From positions 21,218 to 85,217 of the forward strand of contig NZ_CAIJDP010000053.1 in NCBI RefSeq assembly GCF_903819435.1: a stretch of 64,000 bases of DNA, in the 5' to 3' direction. Shown here piece by piece: positions 1 to 8,635 of the stretch. The DNA comes from Flavobacterium salmonis. Lineage in GTDB: Bacteria; Bacteroidota; Bacteroidia; Flavobacteriales; Flavobacteriaceae. Position 1 is the stretch's first letter. The number at the start of each line of letters is the position of its first letter. A program made the position numbers and the translations under genes. Below the pieces are notes generated by a model. That model worked only from the letters and a program-made list of their open reading frames with translations, was not told the origin of the DNA and did not search any database.

Positions 1-84
1 TAATTTGAGTTTTACCAAGATAGGGAAGATGGAAATACAAAGTATGCCGCAGATTAAGGCTAATCTTGGTTTGGTCAGTTTCAT
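1..84 (-). CDS. EamA/DMT-type permease, N-terminal fragment
   Basis: Only the first 28 codons lie in the window; the gene runs off the left edge. The start has a short basic leader (MKLTKPRLAL) followed by a hydrophobic segment (ICGILCISIFPILVKLKL). This resembles the first helix of EamA-family drug/metabolite transporters from flavobacteria. A TAATTTTG -7 promoter box on the minus strand at 109-116 sits 24 bases upstream of the ATG and supports the start. The family call rests on a short stretch and could be wrong; a signal-anchored protein of another type is possible. Confidence 0.5.
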   Translation of the reverse strand, partial: MKLTKPRLALICGILCISIFPILVKLKL

Positions 85-108
85 TTTTGTTTTTATTAAG
101 CGAAAATG

Positions 109-116
109 CAAAATTA
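109..116 (-). promoter_or_regulatory. -7 promoter box TAATTTTG
   Basis: The minus strand reads TAATTTTG, which fits the Bacteroidota -7 consensus TAnnTTTG. It lies 24 bases upstream of the ATG of the gene leaving the left edge. Confidence 0.5.
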
Positions 117-142
117 GCATTTTGAAAGCGTTCTTTCAGAAA

Positions 143-173
143 AAAACTCCCAATTCATAAAATCAGGAGTTTT
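143..173 (-). terminator. intrinsic terminator of the first paralogue
   Basis: AAAACTCC (143-150) pairs with GGAGTTTT (166-173). On the minus strand the stem is followed by a T-run. It lies just past the stop of the minus-strand gene at 177-1610. Confidence 0.65.
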
Positions 174-176
174 GTA

Positions 177-1610
177 TTAATCTTCAAATTTTCTAATAAT
201 GTATTCTTTTGTTTTATTATCGTAATATCCCAGATAGTAGGCATCTAATTTGAACAAAGTCTGTGATGAAACATCATTATTTTTATCAAAAAAAGTTCTG
301 ATTTTGTCAAAAGCTAATGGTTGTAATTCTCCATTAATATGGTTCCCCTGATTGTCAAACAATCCTTCAATTTTGACTACTTTTCGGTTAGAATAAGAAT
401 TAAAGCTCTGCATAGTTGAATTGAAAGCAGCCACTGAAATCAGAGCACCAATTAATCCAAACTGACCTAATGCTATTTGTCCTGTAGATTGCTGAAGTGC
501 CGAAACGCCTCCAAAAGTAATTAGGGTATTTTGACCAATATGGTAACAACTTAGAGCAGAGCTTAGGTTATTTGTTTTTCTAATAAACTGAGAACTGTTT
601 TCTAAGACCCTTTTTCCTCCAAAGCTGCCACCTTCCTGATAAATTTCGGAATTCTTAAATTCAATCGGATTAGTTGAATTGGCAAGATATTCTTTTATTA
701 TGTTGTCATCTAAATCTTTTATCGTGAAATGAAAAATATCTGATGAGGTTTTTATCTGATATAATTTATTGTCAAAATAAAAAGAATTTGAATTTAAAAA
801 TGCTCGTTCACCACTTAAATATGGTTTTTTTACCATTTTTTCAGTAGCAGTAAAATCCTTTAAATCAATTAAAATGACCTGAGTAAAATCGATATTGCTA
901 TCATTAGTTATTATAATTTGTTTGTTATTGAAATAGCATTTTCTTTTTTTCGCAGCATCCGTTAATGATGTTGGGTTCTCGACAGTAATATTTTGTAAGG
1001 AGAAAGGCGTATCGAAAGGTGGTAAATATTCAGACAAAATACCCGATAAGTCTGATTTTTTATAGTCTGATTCTAAAAAATGAAATCTTTCTGCAGGAAT
1101 CATTTTTTCTGTATAATTGCCTTCGTTGTTAAAAACATAGATCTTGAAGATATTACTATTTTTTAAAACCGTTAGTATATAAAAATTTTCGTTTTCACTG
1201 AACTTTTGTAAAACCTTTTCATTTTTTAAAATCAGTTTATATTCTTTGGTTGTGGTTTTACGATTATTAAAATCGTATAGTTGCGCAAATATATTCTCAT
1301 GGTTATTAGACGACCAATATAATCTCGTACCATCATTACTGGTATTGTAACCAATAATATTAGCGTATGTTTTGGTATTTGGCCTTTCGGCAGAAATACT
1401 GTCAACAATTTGCATCTTGTCATTCAGATTAATTGCTTTTACTTTTTCTTTGTCGCTTATAAATAAAGTAACCGTGTTTTTTTCATGATTAACCGTTTGA
1501 AAAACATCACGATTTTTTTTTAGTTCCAAAACGATCGAGTTTACAACTTCCTGAGTAAAAGCAGTTATAGTTGTAAGAAGTAAAAAAAGTAAAAAAGTTG
1601 TTTTTTTCAT
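177..1610 (-). CDS. secreted protein of unknown function, paralogue A
   Basis: This 477-residue protein starts with a clear signal peptide (MKKTTFLLFLLLTTITAF, cleavage near TQ). I see no lipobox, no membrane segment after the signal and no recognised catalytic motif. The mature protein is rich in Asn, Lys, Ser and Phe/Tyr and looks like a beta-rich repeat-fold protein (motifs such as FYILTVLKNS and LFKLDAYYLGYY), but I cannot assign a family. It is a close paralogue of the next gene upstream (1705-3150) in the same orientation, with well over half the residues identical by eye and an identical last 26 residues. Only 94 bases separate the two genes, so they may be co-transcribed. One internal difference is a GLIGALISVAAF hydrophobic patch near residue 390 that the paralogue lacks. 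Likely location is the periplasm or outer surface. Confidence 0.75.
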   Translation of the reverse strand: MKKTTFLLFLLLTTITAFTQEVVNSIVLELKKNRDVFQTVNHEKNTVTLFISDKEKVKAINLNDKMQIVDSISAERPNTKTYANIIGYNTSNDGTRLYWSSNNHENIFAQLYDFNNRKTTTKEYKLILKNEKVLQKFSENENFYILTVLKNSNIFKIYVFNNEGNYTEKMIPAERFHFLESDYKKSDLSGILSEYLPPFDTPFSLQNITVENPTSLTDAAKKRKCYFNNKQIIITNDSNIDFTQVILIDLKDFTATEKMVKKPYLSGERAFLNSNSFYFDNKLYQIKTSSDIFHFTIKDLDDNIIKEYLANSTNPIEFKNSEIYQEGGSFGGKRVLENSSQFIRKTNNLSSALSCYHIGQNTLITFGGVSALQQSTGQIALGQFGLIGALISVAAFNSTMQSFNSYSNRKVVKIEGLFDNQGNHINGELQPLAFDKIRTFFDKNNDVSSQTLFKLDAYYLGYYDNKTKEYIIRKFED

Positions 1611-1704
1611 AAATTTGGGCGCAACAGATTTTTAATTGGCGAATATTTTATTTTTTGATAAAGGATAGCTTGTTATTAAACCTAATCCTGAGTTTGATTT
1701 ATAT

Positions 1705-3150
1705 TTAATCTTCAAATTTTCTAATAATGTATTCTTTTGTTTTATTATCGTAATATCCCAGATAGTAAGCATCTAATTTGAATAATGTTTGTGCTGAAAT
1801 AGTATTATTTTTGTCAAAAAAAGTACTGATTTTATCAGATGCCAATGGCACTAATTTTCCTTTAATACGATTTCCTGCAGTATCAAACAATCCTTCGGTT
1901 TTAACGACTCTTCTGTTAGAACTGGAATCGAAATCTTCCATTGATGTACTAAATACAATATCTTCAGTAAGCCCAAATTGATTTATTGTAGTTTGATCGG
2001 CTGATTGTTTTAACTCTGATACACCTCCGAAAGTAATGAATGTGTTTAGACCCGTCTGATAACAGGAAAGTCCAAGAAATAAATTGTTTGATTTAAGAAT
2101 AAACAGCGGACTGCTTGCTAAAGTTCTTTTAGCTCTTAAACTGCCACCCTGTTCATGAAATTCTGAATTTTTAAAGGCAATTGGTTTCGTTGAATTGGCA
2201 AAATATTCTTTTAGAATGTTATCCTCTAAATCTTTTATAGTGAAATAAATGATTCCTGATGAGCTTTTTAGCTGATATAGTTTATTGTCAAAATAAAAGG
2301 AATTTGAATTTAAAAATTTTCGATCGCCAACCAAATATTGTTTTTTTATCATCTTTTCGGTAGCAGTAAAACTTTGTAAATCAATTAAAATCAACTGAGT
2401 AAAATCGATGTTGATATCAAGGGTGATTACAAGTTGTTTATTGTTGAAATAGCATTTTCTTTTTTTGGCAGCATCTATTAATGATGTTTGATTTTCAACA
2501 GTGATGTTTTGTAAAGAGAAAGGTGCTTCAAAAGGCAATAAACTTTCGGAAAAGGCGGTATATAGATCTGATTTTTTATAGTCTGATGTGAAAAAGTGAA
2601 ATCCTTCTGTGGTAATTATTTTCTCTGTATAATTGCCTTCGCTGTCAAAAATATACAGTTTGAAGATATCACTGTTTTTTAAAACTGTCAGAATGTAAAA
2701 GTTTTCGTCCTGACTGAATTTTTGTATAACTTTTTCGTTTTTTAAAACCAGTTTGTATTCCTTGGTTATGGTTTCACGACTATTAGTATTAAACAATTGG
2801 GCAAAAATGGCTTCATAATTAGTAGACGACCAAAATAATCGTGTGTTGCCATTGTTTTTATTATAACCAATTATATTAGTGTAAGTTTTAAGATTTGGCC
2901 TTTTAGCAGAGATACTGTCTGCAATTTGCATCTTTTCATTCAGATTAATTGCTTTTATTTTTAGTGAGTCTCTTACAAACAATGTAACTGTTTTTTTTTC
3001 AGGGTTAGCAATTTGAAAAACAGCACTACTTTTTTTTAGTTCCAGAGGTATTGAATTTACAATTTCCTGTGCGAAAGCGGTTAGATTGCTTAGGAATAAA
3101 AAGATTAAAAAAGTTCTTTTTTTATAGATTGGAGTGTGGTGCTGTATCAA
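1705..3150 (-). CDS. secreted protein of unknown function, paralogue B
   Basis: This 481-residue protein is the tandem paralogue of the 177-1610 gene. A signal peptide lies near residues 10-28 (RTFLIFLFLSNLTAFAQE). The ATG used here adds about nine polar residues before the KKRTF segment, so the true start may be slightly downstream. The two proteins align end to end with only short indels. The conserved blocks are SLQNITVEN, AAKKRKCYFNNKQ, FLNSNSFYFDNKLYQ and the identical C-terminus. The DNA encoding the C-terminus is nearly identical between copies (177-250 against 1705-1780), more so than the rest, which suggests recent gene conversion or a hard constraint there. No function is recognised. 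Confidence 0.75.
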   Translation of the reverse strand: MIQHHTPIYKKRTFLIFLFLSNLTAFAQEIVNSIPLELKKSSAVFQIANPEKKTVTLFVRDSLKIKAINLNEKMQIADSISAKRPNLKTYTNIIGYNKNNGNTRLFWSSTNYEAIFAQLFNTNSRETITKEYKLVLKNEKVIQKFSQDENFYILTVLKNSDIFKLYIFDSEGNYTEKIITTEGFHFFTSDYKKSDLYTAFSESLLPFEAPFSLQNITVENQTSLIDAAKKRKCYFNNKQLVITLDINIDFTQLILIDLQSFTATEKMIKKQYLVGDRKFLNSNSFYFDNKLYQLKSSSGIIYFTIKDLEDNILKEYFANSTKPIAFKNSEFHEQGGSLRAKRTLASSPLFILKSNNLFLGLSCYQTGLNTFITFGGVSELKQSADQTTINQFGLTEDIVFSTSMEDFDSSSNRRVVKTEGLFDTAGNRIKGKLVPLASDKISTFFDKNNTISAQTLFKLDAYYLGYYDNKTKEYIIRKFED

Positions 3151-3206
3151 TTTGCGAATATTTTATTTTTTGCAAAGATAGTTTACAAAGCAAATACTAT
3201 GAAAGT

Positions 3207-3251
3207 AAAAAGCGTAAATCAATTAAAAATGTTAATTGGTTTACGCTTTTT
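3207..3251. terminator. strong bidirectional hairpin terminator
   Basis: A 20-bp stem (3207-3226 with 3232-3251, one G-T pair) encloses a 5-base loop and is flanked by A-runs and T-runs on both strands. It separates the toxin-antitoxin pair from paralogue B. Confidence 0.8.
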
Positions 3252-3258
3252 GTTGTTT

Positions 3259-3360
3259 TTAATATCTTGCCAATTCGCTGTAGGCCTTTTGAATTTGTTT
3301 ATCTGAAAATGGTTTCTGTGTTTTGGCTAACATTTTACTGGTTCTGATACAGCTCATCAT
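3259..3360 (-). CDS. possible small basic protein, 33 aa
   Basis: A short open frame reads MMSCIRTSKMLAKTQKPF and ends in QKAYSELARY. An internal ATG (3331-3333) would give 24 residues. It ends just before the hairpin at 3207-3251 and fills the otherwise empty gap downstream of the toxin gene. No promoter box or family match is evident, so it may be a chance frame or the remnant of a longer gene. Confidence 0.2.
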   Translation of the reverse strand: MMSCIRTSKMLAKTQKPFSDKQIQKAYSELARY

Positions 3361-3442
3361 TATTAAATGCTTAATGGCTTTAACGTTTAACTTATAGTTT
3401 CCATTTCTGCAAATTGGTATCAGGATTTTTAATAACTATCGA

Positions 3443-3742
3443 TTATTTTACTTTTCTGCTCTTAATATCCTGACGGTTATCCCAAAACGATACTATTTGG
3501 ATTTGATTTTCGTTTATTTCATAGAATATTAGATAAACTTTCATAGAAATAACACGGGTAATTTTGTTTGAAGTAAGTCTTCCAATCAGTTCTGAATTTG
3601 AAAGTGTGTCTAATAAATCTTCGACTTCATTTAGCAGTTTTAAGCTGTAAGTTGGACTTTCATTTCTAATTAAATAATATTCAATAACATTTTGTAGCTG
3701 AAGTTTAGCAAAAGAAGACCAAACTATTTCTTTTTTAGCCAT
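3443..3742 (-). CDS. RelE/ParE-family toxin
   Basis: This 99-residue basic protein has the layout of the RelE/ParE toxin superfamily: an N-terminal VWSSFAKLQLQNVIEYY helix, a two-helix hairpin, and C-terminal strands (VYLIFYEINENQIQIVSFWDNRQD) ending in a basic tail. Family members either inhibit gyrase (ParE) or cleave mRNA at the ribosome (RelE); the sequence does not decide between them. The ATG overlaps the end of the antitoxin gene by 19 bases, the usual coupling in these modules, with the antitoxin gene first. The length is typical for the family. Confidence 0.8.
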   Translation of the reverse strand: MAKKEIVWSSFAKLQLQNVIEYYLIRNESPTYSLKLLNEVEDLLDTLSNSELIGRLTSNKITRVISMKVYLIFYEINENQIQIVSFWDNRQDIKSRKVK

Positions 3743-3960
3743 TCTCGCATTTCTGAGATTACTTCTTTATTTTTATGAAAATTTCCATTTTCGATCTCCG
3801 AACGACTACTCTCAATTGCCTTTTTTTGATCATTTGACAATTCATAAAGCTCTTGTTCAGATGAATCAAAAATAGTTTGAAGTGCATTTAGAAAATTCAA
3901 ATCTTTAGAATCTTTGATTCTCGATATTAAATTCTTTTTTATTTGTGCAGTCAAGTCCAT
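3724..3960 (-). CDS. antitoxin of the RelE/ParE module
   Basis: This 78-residue charged, helical protein (MDLTAQIKKNLISRIKDSKD at its start, EMREWLKKK at its end) lies upstream of and overlaps the RelE/ParE-type toxin gene. The C-terminal half, with SRSEIENG followed by EVISEMREWL, resembles the toxin-wrapping tail of small flavobacterial antitoxins. I see no clear ribbon-helix-helix or HTH motif, so self-regulation is inferred from gene order only. A TAATTTTG -7 box at 3980-3987 lies 19 bases upstream of the start. Confidence 0.7.
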   Translation of the reverse strand: MDLTAQIKKNLISRIKDSKDLNFLNALQTIFDSSEQELYELSNDQKKAIESSRSEIENGNFHKNKEVISEMREWLKKK

Positions 3961-3979
3961 AATGTTTTCTTTATATACT

Positions 3980-3987
3980 CAAAATTA
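3980..3987 (-). promoter_or_regulatory. -7 promoter box of the toxin-antitoxin operon
   Basis: The minus strand reads TAATTTTG, a match to TAnnTTTG, 19 bases upstream of the antitoxin ATG. Confidence 0.5.
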
Positions 3988-4053
3988 GAGATTTATTCTT
4001 AGAAAGTATAATCTATTGCGATTATTTGTACAAATGTGTCTAAATAAAGAAAA

Positions 4054-4080
4054 TTATCTGCCAGATGTTTAGGCAGATAA
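4054..4080 (-). terminator. hairpin terminator downstream of metG
   Basis: TTATCTGCC (4054-4062) pairs perfectly with GGCAGATAA (4072-4080), with a 9-base loop. It lies 38 bases past the metG stop codon; on the minus strand the stem is followed by TTTTC. Confidence 0.65.
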
Positions 4081-4117
4081 CTTCCCTTGTAAGTTTTATC
4101 GAAATAAAATTAATTTT

Positions 4118-6175
4118 TTAATTTACCGTCTCCCCATTTGGAGCATCAGCATCTGGATTTATAAAAACCAGTTTACCTTCGGCATTTGTTGTCATCAGGA
4201 TCATTCCCTGGCTTTCAACACCACGTAATGCTCTTGGTGCCAGATTAGCTAATACAGAAACACGTTTCCCGATTATTTCTTCAGGTGAAAAACTCTCTGC
4301 AATTCCTGAAACAATCGTACGAACATCGATTCCTGTATCTACTTTAAGCACTAAAAGTTTGTTTGCTTTTGGCATTTTTTCGGCGTCCAGAATAGTTCCT
4401 ACACGAATATCCATTTTAGCGAAATCTTCAAACTGAATCAAATCTTTTTGAGGTTCCGGCTGTTTGCTTTCAGCAAGATTAGCTGTTTTTGTAGCTTCCA
4501 ATTTATCTATTTGTTTTTGTATTTCTTCATCTTCAATTTTTGCGAATAATAATTCTGCTTCGCCAATTTGGTGTCCGTCCGGAATCAATTCTGAATTTTC
4601 AGTAACATCATTCCATTTCAGTTTTCCTTGGTTTTTTAGAATATTTGACAATTTATAAGCAGTAAAGGGTAAAAACGGTTCAGCCAAAACGCTCAAAGCA
4701 GCCGCAATTTGAAGTGCTACATACATTTGGGTTTTTACACGCTCCGGATTGTCTTTCATTACTTTCCAAGGCTCTTCATCGGCAAGATATTTATTTCCTA
4801 AACGGGCAACATTCATCAATTCGCCTAAAGCTTCACGGAATCTGTAACGCTCTACCGAACTTGAAATCACAGCCGGATATGCTTTTAATTCGGCTAAAGT
4901 ATTCTCGTCAACTTCAGATAATTCATTTGGAGTTGGAACAAATCCGTCGTAATATTTGTTGGTTAAAACCACAACACGATTAATAAAGTTTCCGAAAATA
5001 GCAACCAGTTCATTGTTATTTCTCGCCTGAAAATCTTTCCATGTAAAATCATTATCTTTAGTTTCAGGAGCATTTGAGGTTAAGGCATAGCGCAAAACAT
5101 CCTGTTTTTCCGGAAATTCTTCTAAATATTCGTGCAACCAAACTGCCCAGTTTTTTGAAGTCGAAAGTTTGTTTCCTTCTAAATTCAAAAACTCATTTGC
5201 AGGAACATTGTCTGGTAAAATATAGCTTCCTTCGGCTTTTAGCATTGCCGGGAAAATGATACAGTGAAAAACAATATTGTCTTTCCCGATAAAGTGAACC
5301 AGTTTCGTGTCTTCATCTTTCCAGTACGGTTCCCAGTCTTTTCCTTCACGGGCTGCCCATTCTTTTGTTGATGAAATATAGCCAATTGGCGCATCAAACC
5401 AAACGTAAAGTTTTTTTCCTTCAGCACCTTCAACCGGAACATCAATTCCCCAGTCAAGATCACGTGTTACCGCACGAGGTTCTAATCCTCCATCGATCCA
5501 TGATTTTACCTGTCCGTAAACATTCGATTTCCAGTCATTTTTGTGACCTTTTATAATCCACTCGTTTAGGAAATCAGTATATCGGTCCAAAGGTAAAAAC
5601 CAGTGTTTGGTCGATTTCAAAATTGGAGTTTCACCTGTAATTGTTGATTTTGGGTTGATCAAATCGGTAGCATTCAAAGTCGATCCGCATTTTTCGCACT
5701 GATCTCCGTAAGCTTCCGGATTGTCACATTTTGGACAGGTTCCTACAACAAAACGATCTGCCAAAAACTGATCTGCTTTTGCATCGTACAACTGCTCCGT
5801 CACTTCTTCAATAAAATCGCCTTTATCATACAATGTTCTAAAGAATTCCTGAGCGGTATCATGGTGAATTTTAGCCGAAGTTCTGGAGTAATTATCAAAC
5901 GAAATTCCAAAATCAGCAAACGATTTTCTAATAATTCCGTCATATTTATCAATAACTTCCTGTGGCGTAACTCCTTCTTTTTTTGCTTTCATCGAAATGG
6001 CAACACCGTGTTCATCGCTTCCGCAAATAAATGCAACGTCTTTTCCCTGCAAACGCAGGTATCTCGAATAGATATCTGCAGGCACGTAAACCCCCGCCAA
6101 ATGCCCAATGTGGATTGGTCCATTGGTATAAGGCAATGCTGCTGTAATCGTATATCTTTTAGGATTCTGTATCAT
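4118..6175 (-). CDS. metG: methionine--tRNA ligase
   Basis: This 685-residue class I synthetase charges tRNA-Met in the cytoplasm. The HIGH motif is HIGH at residues 22-25. The KMSKS loop is the common KLSTS variant near residue 335. A knuckle with paired CPKC and CEKC motifs (about residues 145-165) should bind zinc. The C-terminal 100 residues ([20 protein letters not shown] onward) form the EMAP/Trbp111-like tRNA-binding domain used for dimerisation in many bacterial MetRS. The length is normal. The gene is monocistronic, with a hairpin downstream and a repeat-rich gap upstream. Confidence 0.97.
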   Translation of the reverse strand: MIQNPKRYTITAALPYTNGPIHIGHLAGVYVPADIYSRYLRLQGKDVAFICGSDEHGVAISMKAKKEGVTPQEVIDKYDGIIRKSFADFGISFDNYSRTSAKIHHDTAQEFFRTLYDKGDFIEEVTEQLYDAKADQFLADRFVVGTCPKCDNPEAYGDQCEKCGSTLNATDLINPKSTITGETPILKSTKHWFLPLDRYTDFLNEWIIKGHKNDWKSNVYGQVKSWIDGGLEPRAVTRDLDWGIDVPVEGAEGKKLYVWFDAPIGYISSTKEWAAREGKDWEPYWKDEDTKLVHFIGKDNIVFHCIIFPAMLKAEGSYILPDNVPANEFLNLEGNKLSTSKNWAVWLHEYLEEFPEKQDVLRYALTSNAPETKDNDFTWKDFQARNNNELVAIFGNFINRVVVLTNKYYDGFVPTPNELSEVDENTLAELKAYPAVISSSVERYRFREALGELMNVARLGNKYLADEEPWKVMKDNPERVKTQMYVALQIAAALSVLAEPFLPFTAYKLSNILKNQGKLKWNDVTENSELIPDGHQIGEAELLFAKIEDEEIQKQIDKLEATKTANLAESKQPEPQKDLIQFEDFAKMDIRVGTILDAEKMPKANKLLVLKVDTGIDVRTIVSGIAESFSPEEIIGKRVSVLANLAPRALRGVESQGMILMTTNAEGKLVFINPDADAPNGETVN

Positions 6176-6657
6176 ATGTTGATATTATTGTTTTTTATTT
6201 GTCGTCTGTAATTCGCTCATTAAATTTTGGTGTGTAAGGCCAATTTTGGTTTTGCTCATTTCATCTTTCAAATTTATTGAGTGCAAAAATAAGCAATAGA
6301 ATTGAGATTTTGTTATTTCACAGAGATTCACAAAGAAAAAGCGCAGAGATTCGCTAAGGTTTTTTATTTTTTTCAATCTCGCAAAGTCGCAAAGCCTCAA
6401 AGTTTTGTTGCACACAGATTGAGCAGATTTAAGTAAAAATCATTTAAATCTTTTTTATAATCTATGGTTAAAATAAAACTTTGCATATCGGCGAGACTAT
6501 TTTAGTACAACAATTAAATCCCTTTGTGAACCTCCGTGAAAACTTTGTGTATCTCTGTGGTAAAAACACTCATAAAATAGAACCAGTTTAAACTAACACG
6601 ACAAGTAAAATCTTCAAAATATATTTCGCAATCTTTGCGGTCGAAAAAACAAATTTT
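6176..6657. repeat. intergenic region with dispersed repeat phrases
   Basis: This 482-base gap holds no convincing gene. It contains several versions of a phrase built from CACAGAGATTCACAAAG, CGCAAAGTCGCAAAG and TTTGTGTATCTCTGTGG, in both orientations (near 6316-6345, 6380-6405 and 6520-6560). Related phrases recur at 9467-9500, 12125-12155, 29327-29350 and 33917-33945. Open frames crossing it are low-complexity translations of the repeat. Confidence 0.6.
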
Positions 6658-6885
6658 ATGAGCAAGACAAAACTAATTATCAATAAAAACGGATCAATCA
6701 AAATTGAAGGAGATTTTGAAATCATGGATCCGGAAGGAACAGTTTACGGATTACAAGGAAGAGCAGCATTAGGGCTTTGCCGTTGCGGATTATCTGCAAA
6801 CAAACCTTTTTGCGATGGCGGTCACAGAAACAACTTCGAACATGATTCTGTTGCATTTGATTTACCACCTATGAAAACGAATTAA
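6658..6885 (+). CDS. CDGSH iron-sulfur domain protein
   Basis: This 75-residue protein carries the CDGSH zinc-finger-type motif CRCGLSANKPFCDGGH at residues 41-56. It binds a 2Fe-2S cluster through three Cys (C41, C43, C52) and one His (H56), as in the mitoNEET family. There is no membrane segment, so it should be soluble and cytoplasmic. The N-terminal part (IINKNGSIKIEGDFEIMDPEG) is the usual strand region of the short bacterial members. The role is probably electron or cluster transfer; the partner is unknown. The gene is followed by a strong bidirectional terminator. Confidence 0.93.
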   Translation: MSKTKLIINKNGSIKIEGDFEIMDPEGTVYGLQGRAALGLCRCGLSANKPFCDGGHRNNFEHDSVAFDLPPMKTN

Positions 6886-6906
6886 GAAATTGTATTTTTG
6901 AACGAT

Positions 6907-6938
6907 AAAAAAAGCTGCACTTTAATGCAGCTTTTTTT
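6907..6938. terminator. bidirectional intrinsic terminator
   Basis: GCTGCA (6914-6919) pairs with TGCAGC (6926-6931), extended by a seven-base A-run and T-run on the two sides. It serves the convergent CDGSH and SUKH genes. Confidence 0.85.
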
Positions 6939-7431
6939 ATGATTCGTGTTCTTTGACTATAAATTCAAGTACGTCTTTAAAGTATTCATTCAAATTTCCG
7001 AAAGGATGTTCACCTGGATACCAATTAGCAAATTTCCAGTATTTCCATTCTTCGTTTTCTGGTTCGGGAGGGATGAGTAAAAAATATTGTTCTTCTTCTA
7101 TTCCTGCAATAAGAATGGCATTTTTTAATTCTGGTAAATAAGAATAAGCTTCAATTGTAAAGGGTTCAATATTTTTTAAGAAATCAATATTTGAGATATT
7201 TTCAAAACTTGGTTCTATATCATTTGGTGCAGAAAAACCATTAGTTATTTTTATAAACTCAATGTAATCCTTAGGTAATTTTACACCGAGTCTATTTTCA
7301 GTATTGCTTATTTGTTTTTCAGTTGCAGGAATAGTTCCTAGCCAATTATTTTCAATTTGTTCTGATGTGAAATTGAAATCTTCATTTTTAATTGCTTTTT
7401 CAGAAATAGTAGTTAATAATTTTTTCATCAT
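6937..7431 (-). CDS. SMI1/KNR4 (SUKH) family protein
   Basis: This 164-residue protein has the SUKH signature: NNWLGTIPATEKQISNTENR followed by LGVKLPKDYIEFIKITNGF, the conserved helix and LP.DY...... NG block. Bacterial SUKH proteins are often immunity proteins against contact-dependent or polymorphic nuclease toxins, but orphan copies are frequent. No toxin gene lies beside it. It starts 5 bases after the stop of the PhzF-like gene and is probably co-transcribed with it. The role as an immunity protein is inference from the family alone. Confidence 0.85.
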   Translation of the reverse strand: MMKKLLTTISEKAIKNEDFNFTSEQIENNWLGTIPATEKQISNTENRLGVKLPKDYIEFIKITNGFSAPNDIEPSFENISNIDFLKNIEPFTIEAYSYLPELKNAILIAGIEEEQYFLLIPPEPENEEWKYWKFANWYPGEHPFGNLNEYFKDVLEFIVKEHES

Positions 7432-7436
7432 TATTT

Positions 7437-8339
7437 TTATATATAAAGCTCACCCTTCATCGTAATAATCGAAGAACCTCCAACCAAAATATCATTTTCT
7501 CTTATCATGACTTCAATAATAGAAGGCTGATTTAGTTTTACACCCTGCAAAATTTTATATTCAGTATTCAGTTTTGCCTGTTTTTTTGAAGTTAAAAAAC
7601 CAATTAATGGACCGGCAGCTGTTCCCGTAGCAGGATCTTCATAAATTCCGATTACGGGATTGAAAAATCTGGCTTCGGCAATGTTGTCTTCCTTTTGATT
7701 TGAAATGGTAAAACAATAAAATCCTTCTGATTGGTATTCTTTTGAAATTTCAATTAGAAGCTTGTGATCAGGAACGATGCTGTTTAAAATTTGACTGTTT
7801 TTGATGGGCACCATAGTATGAGCGACTTCGGTTTTTACAATTGTTGGGACAAAATCATTACTATCTAAATCTTCAATTTTTAAACCAAGCGCCACAGCAA
7901 GTTTATAAGTAGGTATTTCCTTTTTGATAACAGCCAATTTTTGATGCATTTGTACAACAGGATATTGTGTAACCGAGTCAAAACTTACCGTTAATGAAAT
8001 CGAAGATTTTTTCATGATTACAAATCGGTTGTTTTCTGATTGTTCGTCAAATATTGGTATTTTTTTAAGCAAAGCCCCGCAGACTGCACCCAGTAAATTA
8101 TGACCTGCACCGTCAATTTCGATTCCGGTTGGAGTAAACGAACGAACATTTAATGCTTTTTGTCCCTTTGAATAGTAGACGAAAGAAGTTTCGGAATAAC
8201 CAAATTCTTTAGAAATATCCTGATACGTTTTCAGTGCTAAATTTCCGGTAGTAAAAACAACAGAGAGCGGATTTCCCTTATAACTTTCATTCGAGAATAC
8301 GTCTAAAACATAATATTCTAATGCTTTTCTTTCTGTCAT
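7437..8339 (-). CDS. PhzF-family isomerase/epimerase
   Basis: This 300-residue protein matches the PhzF family, a diaminopimelate-epimerase-like two-domain fold. The N-terminal YVLDVFSNESYKGNPLSVVF block, the catalytic Glu in GYSETSFV (Glu50), an AGHNLLGA segment equivalent to the usual GHAT loop, and the C-terminal YEDPATGTAAGPLIGFL block are visible. Substrates of most family members are unknown. There is no phenazine cluster here, so phenazine synthesis should not be assumed. It is first in a likely two-gene unit with the SUKH protein. Confidence 0.9.
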   Translation of the reverse strand: MTERKALEYYVLDVFSNESYKGNPLSVVFTTGNLALKTYQDISKEFGYSETSFVYYSKGQKALNVRSFTPTGIEIDGAGHNLLGAVCGALLKKIPIFDEQSENNRFVIMKKSSISLTVSFDSVTQYPVVQMHQKLAVIKKEIPTYKLAVALGLKIEDLDSNDFVPTIVKTEVAHTMVPIKNSQILNSIVPDHKLLIEISKEYQSEGFYCFTISNQKEDNIAEARFFNPVIGIYEDPATGTAAGPLIGFLTSKKQAKLNTEYKILQGVKLNQPSIIEVMIRENDILVGGSSIITMKGELYI

Positions 8340-8635
8340 ACCTTCCTGTTTTTAGTGCTTGAAACCTTTTTAGAGGGAATAAAATTACGTTTTATTCTTG
8401 TATTTCAATTATAGCATTAACCTTCCATACGTTATTTTAGTATTACTTTATGATTAAAATTTGTTTTCTCTGTTGTACTAAGATGGTCTTCATTATTTTC
8501 TAATCATTTAATCCTTTTCCGTTAAAAACTTATGATTTAGCTTTAGTAAGCAGATAGTCAGGTACGGAGAAAACGTCCTAAGAATTTATTACAGTTTACG
8601 TTTCTTATATTTGCGGTCACATAAAGTTTTATACT
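8340..8635. other. intergenic region with divergent upstream sequences
   Basis: This 296-base gap lies between the divergent PhzF gene and the small basic protein gene. It is AT-rich, holds no convincing open frame or hairpin, and contains the -7 box at 8606-8613 for the plus-strand unit. Confidence 0.5.
8606..8613 (+). promoter_or_regulatory. -7 promoter box TATATTTG
   Basis: TATATTTG matches the Bacteroidota -7 consensus and lies 22 bases upstream of the ATG of the small basic protein. Confidence 0.55.

Noticed and set aside
3051..3347. Open frame of 98 codons on the plus strand
   Set aside because: It overlaps the start of paralogue B antisense and runs through the terminator hairpin; the composition is not protein-like.
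6185..6415. Open frame of 76 codons on the minus strand
   Set aside because: It is a low-complexity translation of the dispersed CACAGAGA/CGCAAAG repeat in the metG upstream gap.
7437..8339. Phenazine biosynthesis cluster
   Set aside because: Only a PhzF-family gene is present and no other phenazine gene is nearby; most family members are not involved in phenazines.
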